DNA of 33,952 nt, taken from Clostridia bacterium. GTDB lineage: Bacteria; Bacillota; Clostridia; Oscillospirales; CAG-382. The position numbers were made by a program, and so were the translations under genes. This document shows positions 17,601-24,584 of the stretch, piece by piece. Position 1 is the stretch's first letter. Every line of letters begins with the position of its first letter. The stretch spans positions 69,286 to 103,237 of the forward strand of contig JAFQHW010000027.1 of NCBI GenBank assembly GCA_017397805.1, given 5' to 3'. Under the pieces are notes generated by a model that had not been told where the DNA came from, searched no databases, and saw only the letters and a list, made by a program, of their open reading frames with translations.

Positions 17601-18252
17601 ACTTAACAGTCTCAAAAATCAGATAAGGGCGATGGGTAATATAAACGTAAACGCGGTTGAGGAATACAAGGAAACCAAAGATCGTTACGATTTTTATACC
17701 GTACAAATCGACGACCTTAATAAAACGAGAAGAAGTCTTGATAATGCGATAGAAAAGCTTGAAGCCAATATGAAAAGCGAATTTTTGCATACGTTTGACG
17801 AAATCAACACCGCTTTTGGAGAAGTGTTTGCTGAGCTTTTCGGAGGCGGTACGGCCAAGTGTGTGCTTGAAGACGAAATGTTCCCCTTGACCTGCGGCAT
17901 TGATATAATTATACGACCTCCGGGAAAGAGCGTTAAGAACATCAATTTGCTTTCCGGCGGTGAGCAAAGCTTTGCGGCGGTTGCCTTGTATCTTGCCTTG
18001 CAGAAGATAAACCCTGCGCCCTTCTGTATTTTTGACGAAATCGAGTCAGCCTTAGACGAGGTTAACGTAACGAGGTTGGCAAAATATATTAAGAAACATA
18101 GTGAATCTACCCAGTTTATAATGATAACGCATCGCAGAGGAACTATGGAAAACGCTGATGTGGTATATGGAATCACCATGAAGGAAAAAGGTGTTTCCGA
18201 CTATATTAAGCTGGATATAAGGGCGCTTGAACAGAATATTGAGTACAAATAA
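14677..18252 (+). CDS. smc: SMC, chromosome condensation ATPase
   Basis: SMC dimers with ScpA and ScpB organise and segregate the chromosome. This 1191-residue protein has full family architecture. The Walker A loop GPNGSGKSN is at 31-39, followed by a long coiled coil, a hinge at about 500-660 (with GGSFTGGSAAKRVGILTR at its end) and a second coiled coil. The ABC signature LSGGEQ is near 1092-1097 and Walker B FCIFDEIESALD near 1116-1127. I chose TTG at 14677, nine bases after GAGG, because it yields the canonical start KLKGLEMQGFKSFPDKT. An upstream in-frame ATG at 14656 lies inside the previous gene and adds six non-family residues. ftsY follows after 11 bases. Confidence 0.97.
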   Translation: MKLKGLEMQGFKSFPDKTHISFDKGITAVIGPNGSGKSNISDAVRWVLGEMSMKSLRGSKMEDVIFSGSDKRTQANYATVSLFLEPEEVGGDDVVVTRKYYRNGDSEYYLNKKQVRLKDVYEAFYDTGIGREGYSVIGQGKIAEVLSQKGDERRSIFEEAAGISKIRYKKLEAERKLAATEANLLRISDLVGEIGSRLAPLEKEAENAKRFLTLSEEKKGLEISIWLDKIDKVREELNRSEELFAGASQALVAADEKIKSIESGADKLYIAGNEIGKKISETERQISDIGLQLSAADGKKALKVNDISHYEKLVSDSKEEIENSLLEKQRLENSIDEVEKACKNAELALEEVKTVFADTAVIYSDKRSAYTNKTVEKNDFQRAYTEALEKRSKISADFAQIKANLENAKRNAETSAEEINGYRERIAELNDKCEKIKLDLSEANNVLSKAEEEYSASLNEVAEAENEFSEAKAKNDELALNIASIKQQRENLKRMEALLEGYSDSVKNVIKAANEGKILCKNKKAVLHGTVSSVLNTDEKYVVALETALAAAVQHVIVDDEEDAKACIRFLKETGGGRASFLPISTVRGPRADTGKICHLNGFIGVGCDLCKYDDKFKNIFTKLLGETIVTTDIDSAANIARACNYRLRIVTLDGQVIHQGGSFTGGSAAKRVGILTRSIDIERLGNIIETKEKEYKKAMEKQVALSEARDELLSKSETISIKVSVAKSKRDSFSNSLNLENMRLEEEKRRYKHFTDSSDGITKELLVLSSDAEAKGKELALAESEAENISAQLADSIKGAENAEKEANALSEELNKIRMQVMEKENSLTRLKEKHSSISERCKNMVFRIRECELSIENAFKQIESCKSEIALIEDEEKVYHRNRESLQKEIETLIIGREDNEKLANELRQKLKDAQNEKEEAFRYHTTLESRRSLLTGEYEDVSSKLWDEYELTYSTAMQFRLPEENMKKAPSRLNSLKNQIRAMGNINVNAVEEYKETKDRYDFYTVQIDDLNKTRRSLDNAIEKLEANMKSEFLHTFDEINTAFGEVFAELFGGGTAKCVLEDEMFPLTCGIDIIIRPPGKSVKNINLLSGGEQSFAAVALYLALQKINPAPFCIFDEIESALDEVNVTRLAKYIKKHSESTQFIMITHRRGTMENADVVYGITMKEKGVSDYIKLDIRALEQNIEYK

Positions 18253-18263
18253 AGGAGAAACTA

Positions 18264-19169
18264 ATGGGATTTTTTGATAAACTAAAAAACGGATTAAAAA
18301 AGACGAAAAACGCATTGATGGGTAAAATAGACTCTCTGTTTTCGTCTTACGATAAAATAGACGACGATTTCTACGACGATCTTACAGACGTGCTTATAAC
18401 GGCTGATTTGGGCGTTTCCACTGCCGATTACATCACCGAGCGCTTGAGAGAAGAAGTAAAGCAAAACAAAATTAAGACCGTTGACGAGGGCAAGCAGTTA
18501 TTGCTTAAGATACTTGCAGAAACTGTTGGCGACGGTGGCGAGCTTAATCTTGGAACAAAGCCTTCCGTTATACTCGTTATCGGTGTGAATGGTGTTGGAA
18601 AGACCACTTCAATAGGCAAAATCGCTCTCGATTTAAAGAAACGCGGCAAAAAAGTCGTACTTGCCGCCGCGGATACCTTTAGGGCTGCCGCTATTGAACA
18701 GCTTGAGGTTTGGGCGGATAGAGACGGTGTTTCCATAGTTAAGCAAAGTGAGGGAGCAGATCCTGCCGCCGTAGTTTTCGATGCAATAAGTGCCGCAAAA
18801 AAACAGAGCGCAGACGTGCTTATAGTAGATACTGCGGGAAGATTGCACAACAAGAAGAATCTTATTGACGAGCTTGCAAAGATCAATAGAGTTATCGAAA
18901 GAGAGCTTGCGGGATGTTCAAAAGAAACCTTGTTGGTTTTGGATGCAGTAACGGGGCAGAATGCCTTAGTTCAAGCTAAAGAATTTGCCAAAGCCGCAAG
19001 TATTACGGGTATAGTGCTTACAAAGCTTGACGGTACCGCTAAAGGCGGCATAGTTTTGGCTATTAAGCGTGAGCTTGGAATCCCCGTGAAATATATCGGT
19101 GTCGGCGAAGGCGCGGAGGATTTACAGCCCTTCAACGGTGAGGAATTTGTAAAGGCGATGTTTGAGTGA
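18264..19169 (+). CDS. ftsY: FtsY, signal recognition particle receptor
   Basis: FtsY is the membrane-associated GTPase that receives ribosome-SRP complexes. The 301-residue protein has a short basic N-terminus (MGFFDKLKNGLKKTKNAL) in place of the long acidic region of E. coli, as usual in Gram-positive species. The N domain is followed by the GTPase NG domain with P-loop GVNGVGKTTS (107-116), DTFRAAAIEQL, DTAGRLHNKKN and TKLDGTAKGG. The GAGGAA-like site AAAGGAGAAACTA precedes the ATG. It overlaps rdgB by one base (TGATG). The smc-ftsY order is conserved across Firmicutes. Confidence 0.98.
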   Translation: MGFFDKLKNGLKKTKNALMGKIDSLFSSYDKIDDDFYDDLTDVLITADLGVSTADYITERLREEVKQNKIKTVDEGKQLLLKILAETVGDGGELNLGTKPSVILVIGVNGVGKTTSIGKIALDLKKRGKKVVLAAADTFRAAAIEQLEVWADRDGVSIVKQSEGADPAAVVFDAISAAKKQSADVLIVDTAGRLHNKKNLIDELAKINRVIERELAGCSKETLLVLDAVTGQNALVQAKEFAKAASITGIVLTKLDGTAKGGIVLAIKRELGIPVKYIGVGEGAEDLQPFNGEEFVKAMFE

Positions 19170-19813
19170 TGAAAACTGTTGTTATAGCTACCAATAACTC
19201 TCATAAACTGTCTGAGTTTAAACGCATATTTTTAAAAGAACAAGGCGCTGATTATAATATTTTATCCTTGGCGGACGTGGGCTTTGTTGGCGACATTGAA
19301 GAGAATGCTGATACTTTTGAAGGTAACTCTTTGCTTAAAGCCAAGGCGGTTTCAGAGTTTTCGGGATATTGTGCCATAGCAGATGACAGTGGTTTGCAAG
19401 TTGATTGCCTTGACGGTGCCCCCGGTGTATATTCTGCCAGATATGCAGGGGAAGGTGCGAGCTCAGCGCAATTGATTGAAAAGTTGCTTAACGAAATGGA
19501 CGGGGTAACGGAAGATAACCGCGGTGCACGTTTTGTTTCTGTGATGTGTGCGTATTTTCCCGATGGAAGAAGTATTTTTGCCGAGGGCGTGTGCGAAGGA
19601 AGCATTCTTTTTAGCTCCGCAGGTGATAACGGTTTTGGTTATGATCCCGTGTTTTATTACAAGCCTTTCGATAAGACCTTCGCGCAAATGACGGCTGAAG
19701 AAAAGAATTCAATCAGTCACAGAGCGTTGGCAACCGAAAACCTGTTAAAAAAACTTGAAGCTTTTGATGAAAGCAATTTTATTCCGCTAAAGCTTGAAAA
19801 AGTTGTAAAATAA
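19169..19813 (+). CDS. rdgB: RdgB/HAM1-type XTP/dITP pyrophosphatase
   Basis: This enzyme hydrolyses non-canonical purine triphosphates (dITP, XTP) to keep them out of DNA. The 214-residue protein begins MKTVVIATNNSHKLSEF, with the substrate-binding ATNN motif. It contains AIADDSGLQVDCLDGAPGV with catalytic acidic residues, and GFGYDPVFYY and SHRALA near the C-terminus. All are classic HAM1 blocks. The ATG overlaps the ftsY stop as TGATG, so translation is coupled; the in-frame GTG one codon earlier is a less likely start. A 43-base gap with possible promoter elements follows. Confidence 0.96.
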   Translation: MKTVVIATNNSHKLSEFKRIFLKEQGADYNILSLADVGFVGDIEENADTFEGNSLLKAKAVSEFSGYCAIADDSGLQVDCLDGAPGVYSARYAGEGASSAQLIEKLLNEMDGVTEDNRGARFVSVMCAYFPDGRSIFAEGVCEGSILFSSAGDNGFGYDPVFYYKPFDKTFAQMTAEEKNSISHRALATENLLKKLEAFDESNFIPLKLEKVVK

Positions 19814-19831
19814 TGCTAATATAATTATACA
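19803..19831 (+). promoter_or_regulatory. Possible weak internal promoter before cdaA
   Basis: TTGTAA (19803-19808) and TATACA (19826-19831) are 17 bases apart, and a TATAAT also occurs at 19820-19825 without a well-placed -35. The gap between rdgB and cdaA is one of the few in this gene run wide enough for a promoter. This is suggestive only. Confidence 0.3.
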
Positions 19832-19856
19832 TTATGTAAAACGAGGAGGGTAACTG

Positions 19857-20723
19857 ATGTCCAAGCTTAAAATGATTTGGAACGAGATTGTCGATATGAT
19901 AACGTCGGTTGAGTTTTCGCCGTTTAATGATATAATCGACATCTTGTTGGTTACGGCAATTATATATTTAACTTTTAAGTTTTTAAGAGACAGAAGAGCC
20001 GGTAAACTTGCCGCAGGTGTTATCCTTTTCTTCGTGGTGTTTGTGATAAGCGACGTATTGGAGCTAAGGGCGCTTAACTTCTTGTTGAAATCCATAACAC
20101 AAGCAGGTCTTGTTGCTCTCGTTATTGTTTTTCAGCCCGAGCTCAGAAGCGTGCTTGAAAAAGTTGGTACAGGTTCAATAAAGAAAATCAAGGGCATGTT
20201 TTCAGGCGTTGCAATGAAAGAGGTTGTAGAAGGGGTTCAGGAGATCAGGAAGGCTACTGAAAATCTTGCCGCTACCAAAACGGGCGCGCTCATGGTTTTT
20301 GAGTGTGAAACTAAGCTTGGTGACGTTATTAAGAGCGGCACCGTAATTGATTCTGAGATAAGCTCAATGCTTATTGGCAATATTTTCTACAACAAAGCTC
20401 CCTTGCATGATGGTGCTTTGCTTATCAGAAATAACCGTTTATATGCCGCAGGTTGCTTTTTGCCTCTATCACAAAACCAAAATATCGTTAAGGAATTAGG
20501 TACCAGACATAGAGCCGCAATCGGTATAAGCGAAGTTAGCGATGCGGTCGTAATAGTCGTTTCTGAGGAAACGGGTATAATATCCGTGGCAAGGGACGGT
20601 AAGCTTGAGAGAGGTCTTTCGGGTGCCACTTTAGAAAGACTGCTGCTCGATTTGCTCCTTACCGAAAACGGTACGAGGTTCGGACGCCGCAACAAGGAGA
20701 ACGATAATGAAGACGAAAAATAA
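19857..20723 (+). CDS. cdaA: CdaA, membrane diadenylate cyclase
   Basis: CdaA makes the second messenger c-di-AMP from two ATP molecules. The 288-residue protein has three membrane segments in the first 100 residues (about 26-42, 50-66 and 80-95) and a DAC domain with the catalytic LHDGALLI (Asp185) and GTRHRAAIGISE (215-226). A GAGGAGGG site precedes the ATG. The gene overlaps cdaR, its known regulator, by 17 bases, as in other Firmicutes. The usual third member, glmM, is not adjacent. The C-terminus is charged and probably disordered. Confidence 0.97.
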   Translation: MSKLKMIWNEIVDMITSVEFSPFNDIIDILLVTAIIYLTFKFLRDRRAGKLAAGVILFFVVFVISDVLELRALNFLLKSITQAGLVALVIVFQPELRSVLEKVGTGSIKKIKGMFSGVAMKEVVEGVQEIRKATENLAATKTGALMVFECETKLGDVIKSGTVIDSEISSMLIGNIFYNKAPLHDGALLIRNNRLYAAGCFLPLSQNQNIVKELGTRHRAAIGISEVSDAVVIVVSEETGIISVARDGKLERGLSGATLERLLLDLLLTENGTRFGRRNKENDNEDEK

Positions 20724-22068
20724 TACAGTCGCTAACGACAATCCGAGAAATAATATAAAAAACAACCGCTGGTCTGTAATCGGATACGTTGCCATTGCTT
20801 TTGCTTGTGCTGTTGCTTTGTGGTTTTACGTTGCTGATTATGACAGAATTATCGAAAAAGATATTTCCAACGTGCCCGTGGAGCTTGTTTTGCCTGCCGA
20901 TGAAAGCTTATCGGTAGAATCGGGCATGGATAACTACATTACCGTAAAAGTGTCAGGAAAAAAAGCGGACGTGATGGATATGACCGCAGATGATTTGCGT
21001 GCATACGTTGATGCATCCGGTGTTAAGGATGAAACAGACAGAGCTTTTGACGTACAAGTAGACGTATTGCGCGAGGGTATAAGCGTAATCAATACAAGAG
21101 ATATTCCCAGCGTTACTGTCGTTCTCGTAAAGCCGACGGTAAAAAATATTTTGGTTGTTGCAGATATTGATTATACAATTGACGAGCCTAATTATATCCG
21201 CACCACATGCGCGCCTCAGTACGTTACCGTTAAGGGGTCTGCAAACCTCGTTAACAGTATTTCAGCGGCTGAGGTTAGTACTAACGTTGGTAAGATTGAA
21301 GGTAATATTTCTACCTACGGGAAAATAGTTTTGAAGGATGAGTCCGGTAATATTATACCTCAAACGTATTTAACGATGGACGAAACCGATGCAACGGTTT
21401 ATATCGATGCATATACAAAAAAGGAATTGCCCATAGAGGTTGAGTTTACGGGCGGTGTTTACGACGTTAATACGGCGGGCGCAGAGATACTTTGCGTGCC
21501 TGATAAAGTAACTGTAAACGGTCCTTTAAAGAGCCTACAGAACAGGGATAGCGTAGTAATAGAGATCGATGAAAAAGAAATCGAAGATTCCGATTATTTA
21601 GGTGTATTTTCCTTGCCCGATCTTTCCGAACACGTTAATATAAGCTACGAGGACGGAGTTAAAGACGTGGAGGTTTCAATTACTCAAAACCAAATCACCT
21701 CTACCGTTGTAACCGTTCATACGGAAAGTGTTGTTGTAGAGAATTACGAAGGTTACGACGTCGTAATTAAGGAAATCTCTGTTAACGAAGGTGAAGGTTC
21801 TGAAACCGCACAGGTGTTATTCAGAGGCTTTTATGAAAGCATACGTACCCTCACGGAGCAGAAGCTTGAGTTGTCCTTTGATTTGATGGATGCTTTAATG
21901 GGGCTTGAGGTAGAAGTTGGTGTTGAAACTATGACTTTGAGCATGGTTCCCGTTAAGATTGGTTACAGCGGTTTGACCGGAGTATTTACAACCGATGAGA
22001 TTTTTGTAACCGTAGAAATAACACCAAGCGAGGGTGGCACTTCAACTGCCACGGTACCTTCGGCATGA
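20707..22068 (+). CDS. cdaR: CdaR, YbbR-repeat regulator of CdaA
   Basis: The 453-residue protein has one N-terminal membrane anchor (about 22-42, ending ALWFYVADYDR) and about four YbbR-type beta repeats outside the membrane. The repeats begin near residues 50, 145, 240 and 335, each around a VTV/VKVSG-like strand. CdaR proteins bind CdaA and modulate c-di-AMP synthesis. An AAGGAG site lies seven bases before the ATG, within cdaA. Its stop overlaps the next start as ATGA. The C-terminal tail is rich in Ser and Thr. Confidence 0.88.
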   Translation: MKTKNNTVANDNPRNNIKNNRWSVIGYVAIAFACAVALWFYVADYDRIIEKDISNVPVELVLPADESLSVESGMDNYITVKVSGKKADVMDMTADDLRAYVDASGVKDETDRAFDVQVDVLREGISVINTRDIPSVTVVLVKPTVKNILVVADIDYTIDEPNYIRTTCAPQYVTVKGSANLVNSISAAEVSTNVGKIEGNISTYGKIVLKDESGNIIPQTYLTMDETDATVYIDAYTKKELPIEVEFTGGVYDVNTAGAEILCVPDKVTVNGPLKSLQNRDSVVIEIDEKEIEDSDYLGVFSLPDLSEHVNISYEDGVKDVEVSITQNQITSTVVTVHTESVVVENYEGYDVVIKEISVNEGEGSETAQVLFRGFYESIRTLTEQKLELSFDLMDALMGLEVEVGVETMTLSMVPVKIGYSGLTGVFTTDEIFVTVEITPSEGGTSTATVPSA

Positions 22069-22463
22069 GAGCTGACGGGGTTGTAGTTTCCCTTGATGGG
22101 GATTTAGCGACTGTTTCCGTCGTTCAGCAGTCTGCCTGCGCCGGTTGCGGAGCAAATTGCGCTAATTGCCATAAAAAAGTTACCCATGAGATAACTTTAA
22201 AAAATGATATATCCGCTTCCGTTGGAGAAAGCGTATGGGTAGAAAGTTCAGGCTTCAGAATTTTACTTTTATGCCTGGTCTTGTTTATCATTCCTCCGAT
22301 TTTAGCGGGTGTTTGTTGTGCTTTCCTTATGGATAACGTATCAACCGCTGTTTTGACGGTTTTTACTATAGGCATTGCCGTCGTGAGCTTTGTAATTTTG
22401 TATTTGACGATAGGCAAAAAGATAGTAGTCGGGAACAGTTATCGACTGGTAAAAAAGTATTGA
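22065..22463 (+). CDS. RseC/MucC-like membrane protein with cysteine cluster
   Basis: This 132-residue protein matches the RseC/SoxR-reducing family in layout. An N-terminal soluble part holds the cluster Cys25-x2-Cys28-x3-Cys32-x2-Cys35, followed by a short beta region. Two membrane helices (about 69-88 and 92-112) end in a basic tail. In proteobacteria RseC acts with the Rnf complex to reduce SoxR, or in the RseA stress system; neither partner is visible here. The four cysteines could bind iron-sulfur or zinc. Translation starts at the ATG overlapping the cdaR stop. The role in this organism is unknown. Confidence 0.8.
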   Translation: MRADGVVVSLDGDLATVSVVQQSACAGCGANCANCHKKVTHEITLKNDISASVGESVWVESSGFRILLLCLVLFIIPPILAGVCCAFLMDNVSTAVLTVFTIGIAVVSFVILYLTIGKKIVVGNSYRLVKKY

Positions 22464-22482
22464 TGATTGGATGAAGAGTTAA

Positions 22483-24567
22483 GTGAACACACAATGGATC
22501 GTAAAAACGGCTGATTTTGATAAAGCGTCGGTAATTTGCCAAGAGCTTGGTTTATTGCCTTTAACAGCGCGTTTGCTTTGTTCAAGAGGACAAGATACTC
22601 CTGAAAAAGCAAAAGCCTTTTTGGAATGCAATTATAATTGTAAATATAACCCTTTCCTGTTAAAGGATATGGATAAAGCCGTTGAAAGAATCAGACGTGC
22701 CATCACAAACAAAGAACGGGTTTGTATATACGGTGACTACGACGTTGACGGCGTTACCGCAACTACCATTCTGTACGTGTATCTTACCGAACAAGGTGTG
22801 GATTGTGATTATTTTATACCCGGAAGACTGGAGGACGGTTACGGACTTAATAAAAAAGCTATTTCTAATCTCGGTGGGAAAACGGATTTAATAATAACCG
22901 TTGATACCGGCATAACCGCCGTGGAGGAAACGGAGTACGCTTCCTCTTTGGGTATTGACATGGTAATAACCGACCATCACAGCTGTCGTGACGTTTTACC
23001 CAACGCTTGTGCGGTGGTTAACCCACACAGAGAAGACTGCGAATACCCCTTTAAGCATTTGGCGGGGGTTGGCGTGGTTTATAAATTGCTTTCTGCTTTG
23101 GAAGGTGACACTGATAAGATTATAGACCGATTTGGCGATATAATCGCCATCGGTACCATAGCCGACGTAATGCCTATCGTTGACGAAAATCGTTACATAA
23201 CCGCTTTAGGTATAAAAAAGCTTCAAAACACAAGCAATTTAGGGCTAAAGGCTCTAATGGCAAAGTGTAATATAAATACTGCAGAAAATAAAAAAGTTAA
23301 TTCCATAAGCATCGGGTTTACAATATCTCCCCGTATTAACGCGGCGGGTCGGATAAAAAATGCCAAAAGTGCTGTAGAGCTCTTGTTATCCAAAGATGAA
23401 GCATTGGCAGATGCTTTGGCAGAAGAGCTTTGCGCTATCAACAAGGAACGTCAAAACACTGAGCAGAAAATATATGAAGAGGTGCAAAAGCAAATCGAAG
23501 CTTATAAGGACGATAACGTTTACGTTTTAAGCTCCGACGGTTGGCATCAAGGCGTAATTGGTGTGGTTGCTTCAAGACTTACCGAGAGATACGGACAGCC
23601 TTCGATTTTGTTCAGCTTTGATGGTGACGTAGGCAAGGGAAGCGGAAGAAGCATAAAAGGCTTTTCTATGTTGGATGCACTTAAGGTTTGCGATGGCTTA
23701 TTAGAAGAATACGGCGGGCACGAGTTGGCAGCGGGTCTTACCATAAACAGAGAAAATCTTGACGCTTTTCGTGCTAAAATCAATGAGTATGCATTTGAGA
23801 AGGTAAAGTCTGCAAAGGATTCGTCCTTTGTGGAAGCAGATTGCGAGATTTTTGCAAACGAAATAACTTTAAAACAAGCCTACGAGATTTCAAGACTTGA
23901 GCCTTTTGGTTTGCAAAATCCCGTACCGTTGCTTTTGTTGAGAGATGCTTGTATTTGTGAGATTACTCCCTTAGCTTCCGGTAAGCACGTAAGACTTACT
24001 TTAGAGTGCGAAGGACTCTCAAAAAAAATAACCGCAATTTATTTCAATATGAGATATAGCGAGTTTTCGTTTAGATTGGGCGACAGATGTGATTTGCTTA
24101 CTACCTTGGAGGTTAATGAGTTTAGAGGTGTAAGCGAAGCAAAACTGTACATTAAGAAGATGCGTTTCAGCAGTGCCGCAGAAGAAGAGTTCGAAGAACA
24201 GTTGAGCTATTATAAGGCGGCTACGGACGTTGAAAATCACGTGGATTTACCTAAGGAATCCATACCTTCGTTGAACCAATTCAGAGCATTGTTCAGACTT
24301 TTAAAACGGGAGCTTGGTGAATCAAGAAAGAAGCTGTCCTTCAGCTATATACAGCGTACGATAAAGGAAACCGAGGATAAAGAGGGAATTTGTCTTTGCT
24401 CTTTGCATATAATATTCGATGTGCTGAGAGAAAGCAATCTTGCCGAGTGGAGCATTTCCGACGACGGAAGTGTGATTGACGTAAGACTGTTGCCGTTTAA
24501 GGGAAAAGTTAACCTGGATAATTCACCGTTACTTTTGCGAATCAAATCGAATCATAAATTTTATTGA
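22483..24567 (+). CDS. recJ: RecJ, single-strand-specific DNA exonuclease
   Basis: RecJ degrades single-stranded DNA 5' to 3' in recombination and mismatch repair. The 694-residue protein has the DHH motifs GDYDVDGVTA (84-93), TVDTGITA (139-146) and ITDHHSC (162-168), then a DHHA1 domain with the glycine motif YGGHELAAGL and an OB-fold region. A C-terminal extension of about 130 residues follows. The start is GTG at 22483; upstream an ATG reads only a few codons before a stop. It lies 19 bases after the RseC-like gene. The frame ends just before the Rel ribosome site. Confidence 0.95.
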   Translation: MNTQWIVKTADFDKASVICQELGLLPLTARLLCSRGQDTPEKAKAFLECNYNCKYNPFLLKDMDKAVERIRRAITNKERVCIYGDYDVDGVTATTILYVYLTEQGVDCDYFIPGRLEDGYGLNKKAISNLGGKTDLIITVDTGITAVEETEYASSLGIDMVITDHHSCRDVLPNACAVVNPHREDCEYPFKHLAGVGVVYKLLSALEGDTDKIIDRFGDIIAIGTIADVMPIVDENRYITALGIKKLQNTSNLGLKALMAKCNINTAENKKVNSISIGFTISPRINAAGRIKNAKSAVELLLSKDEALADALAEELCAINKERQNTEQKIYEEVQKQIEAYKDDNVYVLSSDGWHQGVIGVVASRLTERYGQPSILFSFDGDVGKGSGRSIKGFSMLDALKVCDGLLEEYGGHELAAGLTINRENLDAFRAKINEYAFEKVKSAKDSSFVEADCEIFANEITLKQAYEISRLEPFGLQNPVPLLLLRDACICEITPLASGKHVRLTLECEGLSKKITAIYFNMRYSEFSFRLGDRCDLLTTLEVNEFRGVSEAKLYIKKMRFSSAAEEEFEEQLSYYKAATDVENHVDLPKESIPSLNQFRALFRLLKRELGESRKKLSFSYIQRTIKETEDKEGICLCSLHIIFDVLRESNLAEWSISDDGSVIDVRLLPFKGKVNLDNSPLLLRIKSNHKFY

Positions 24568-24584
24568 TTGTGAGGTGGGCGAAA

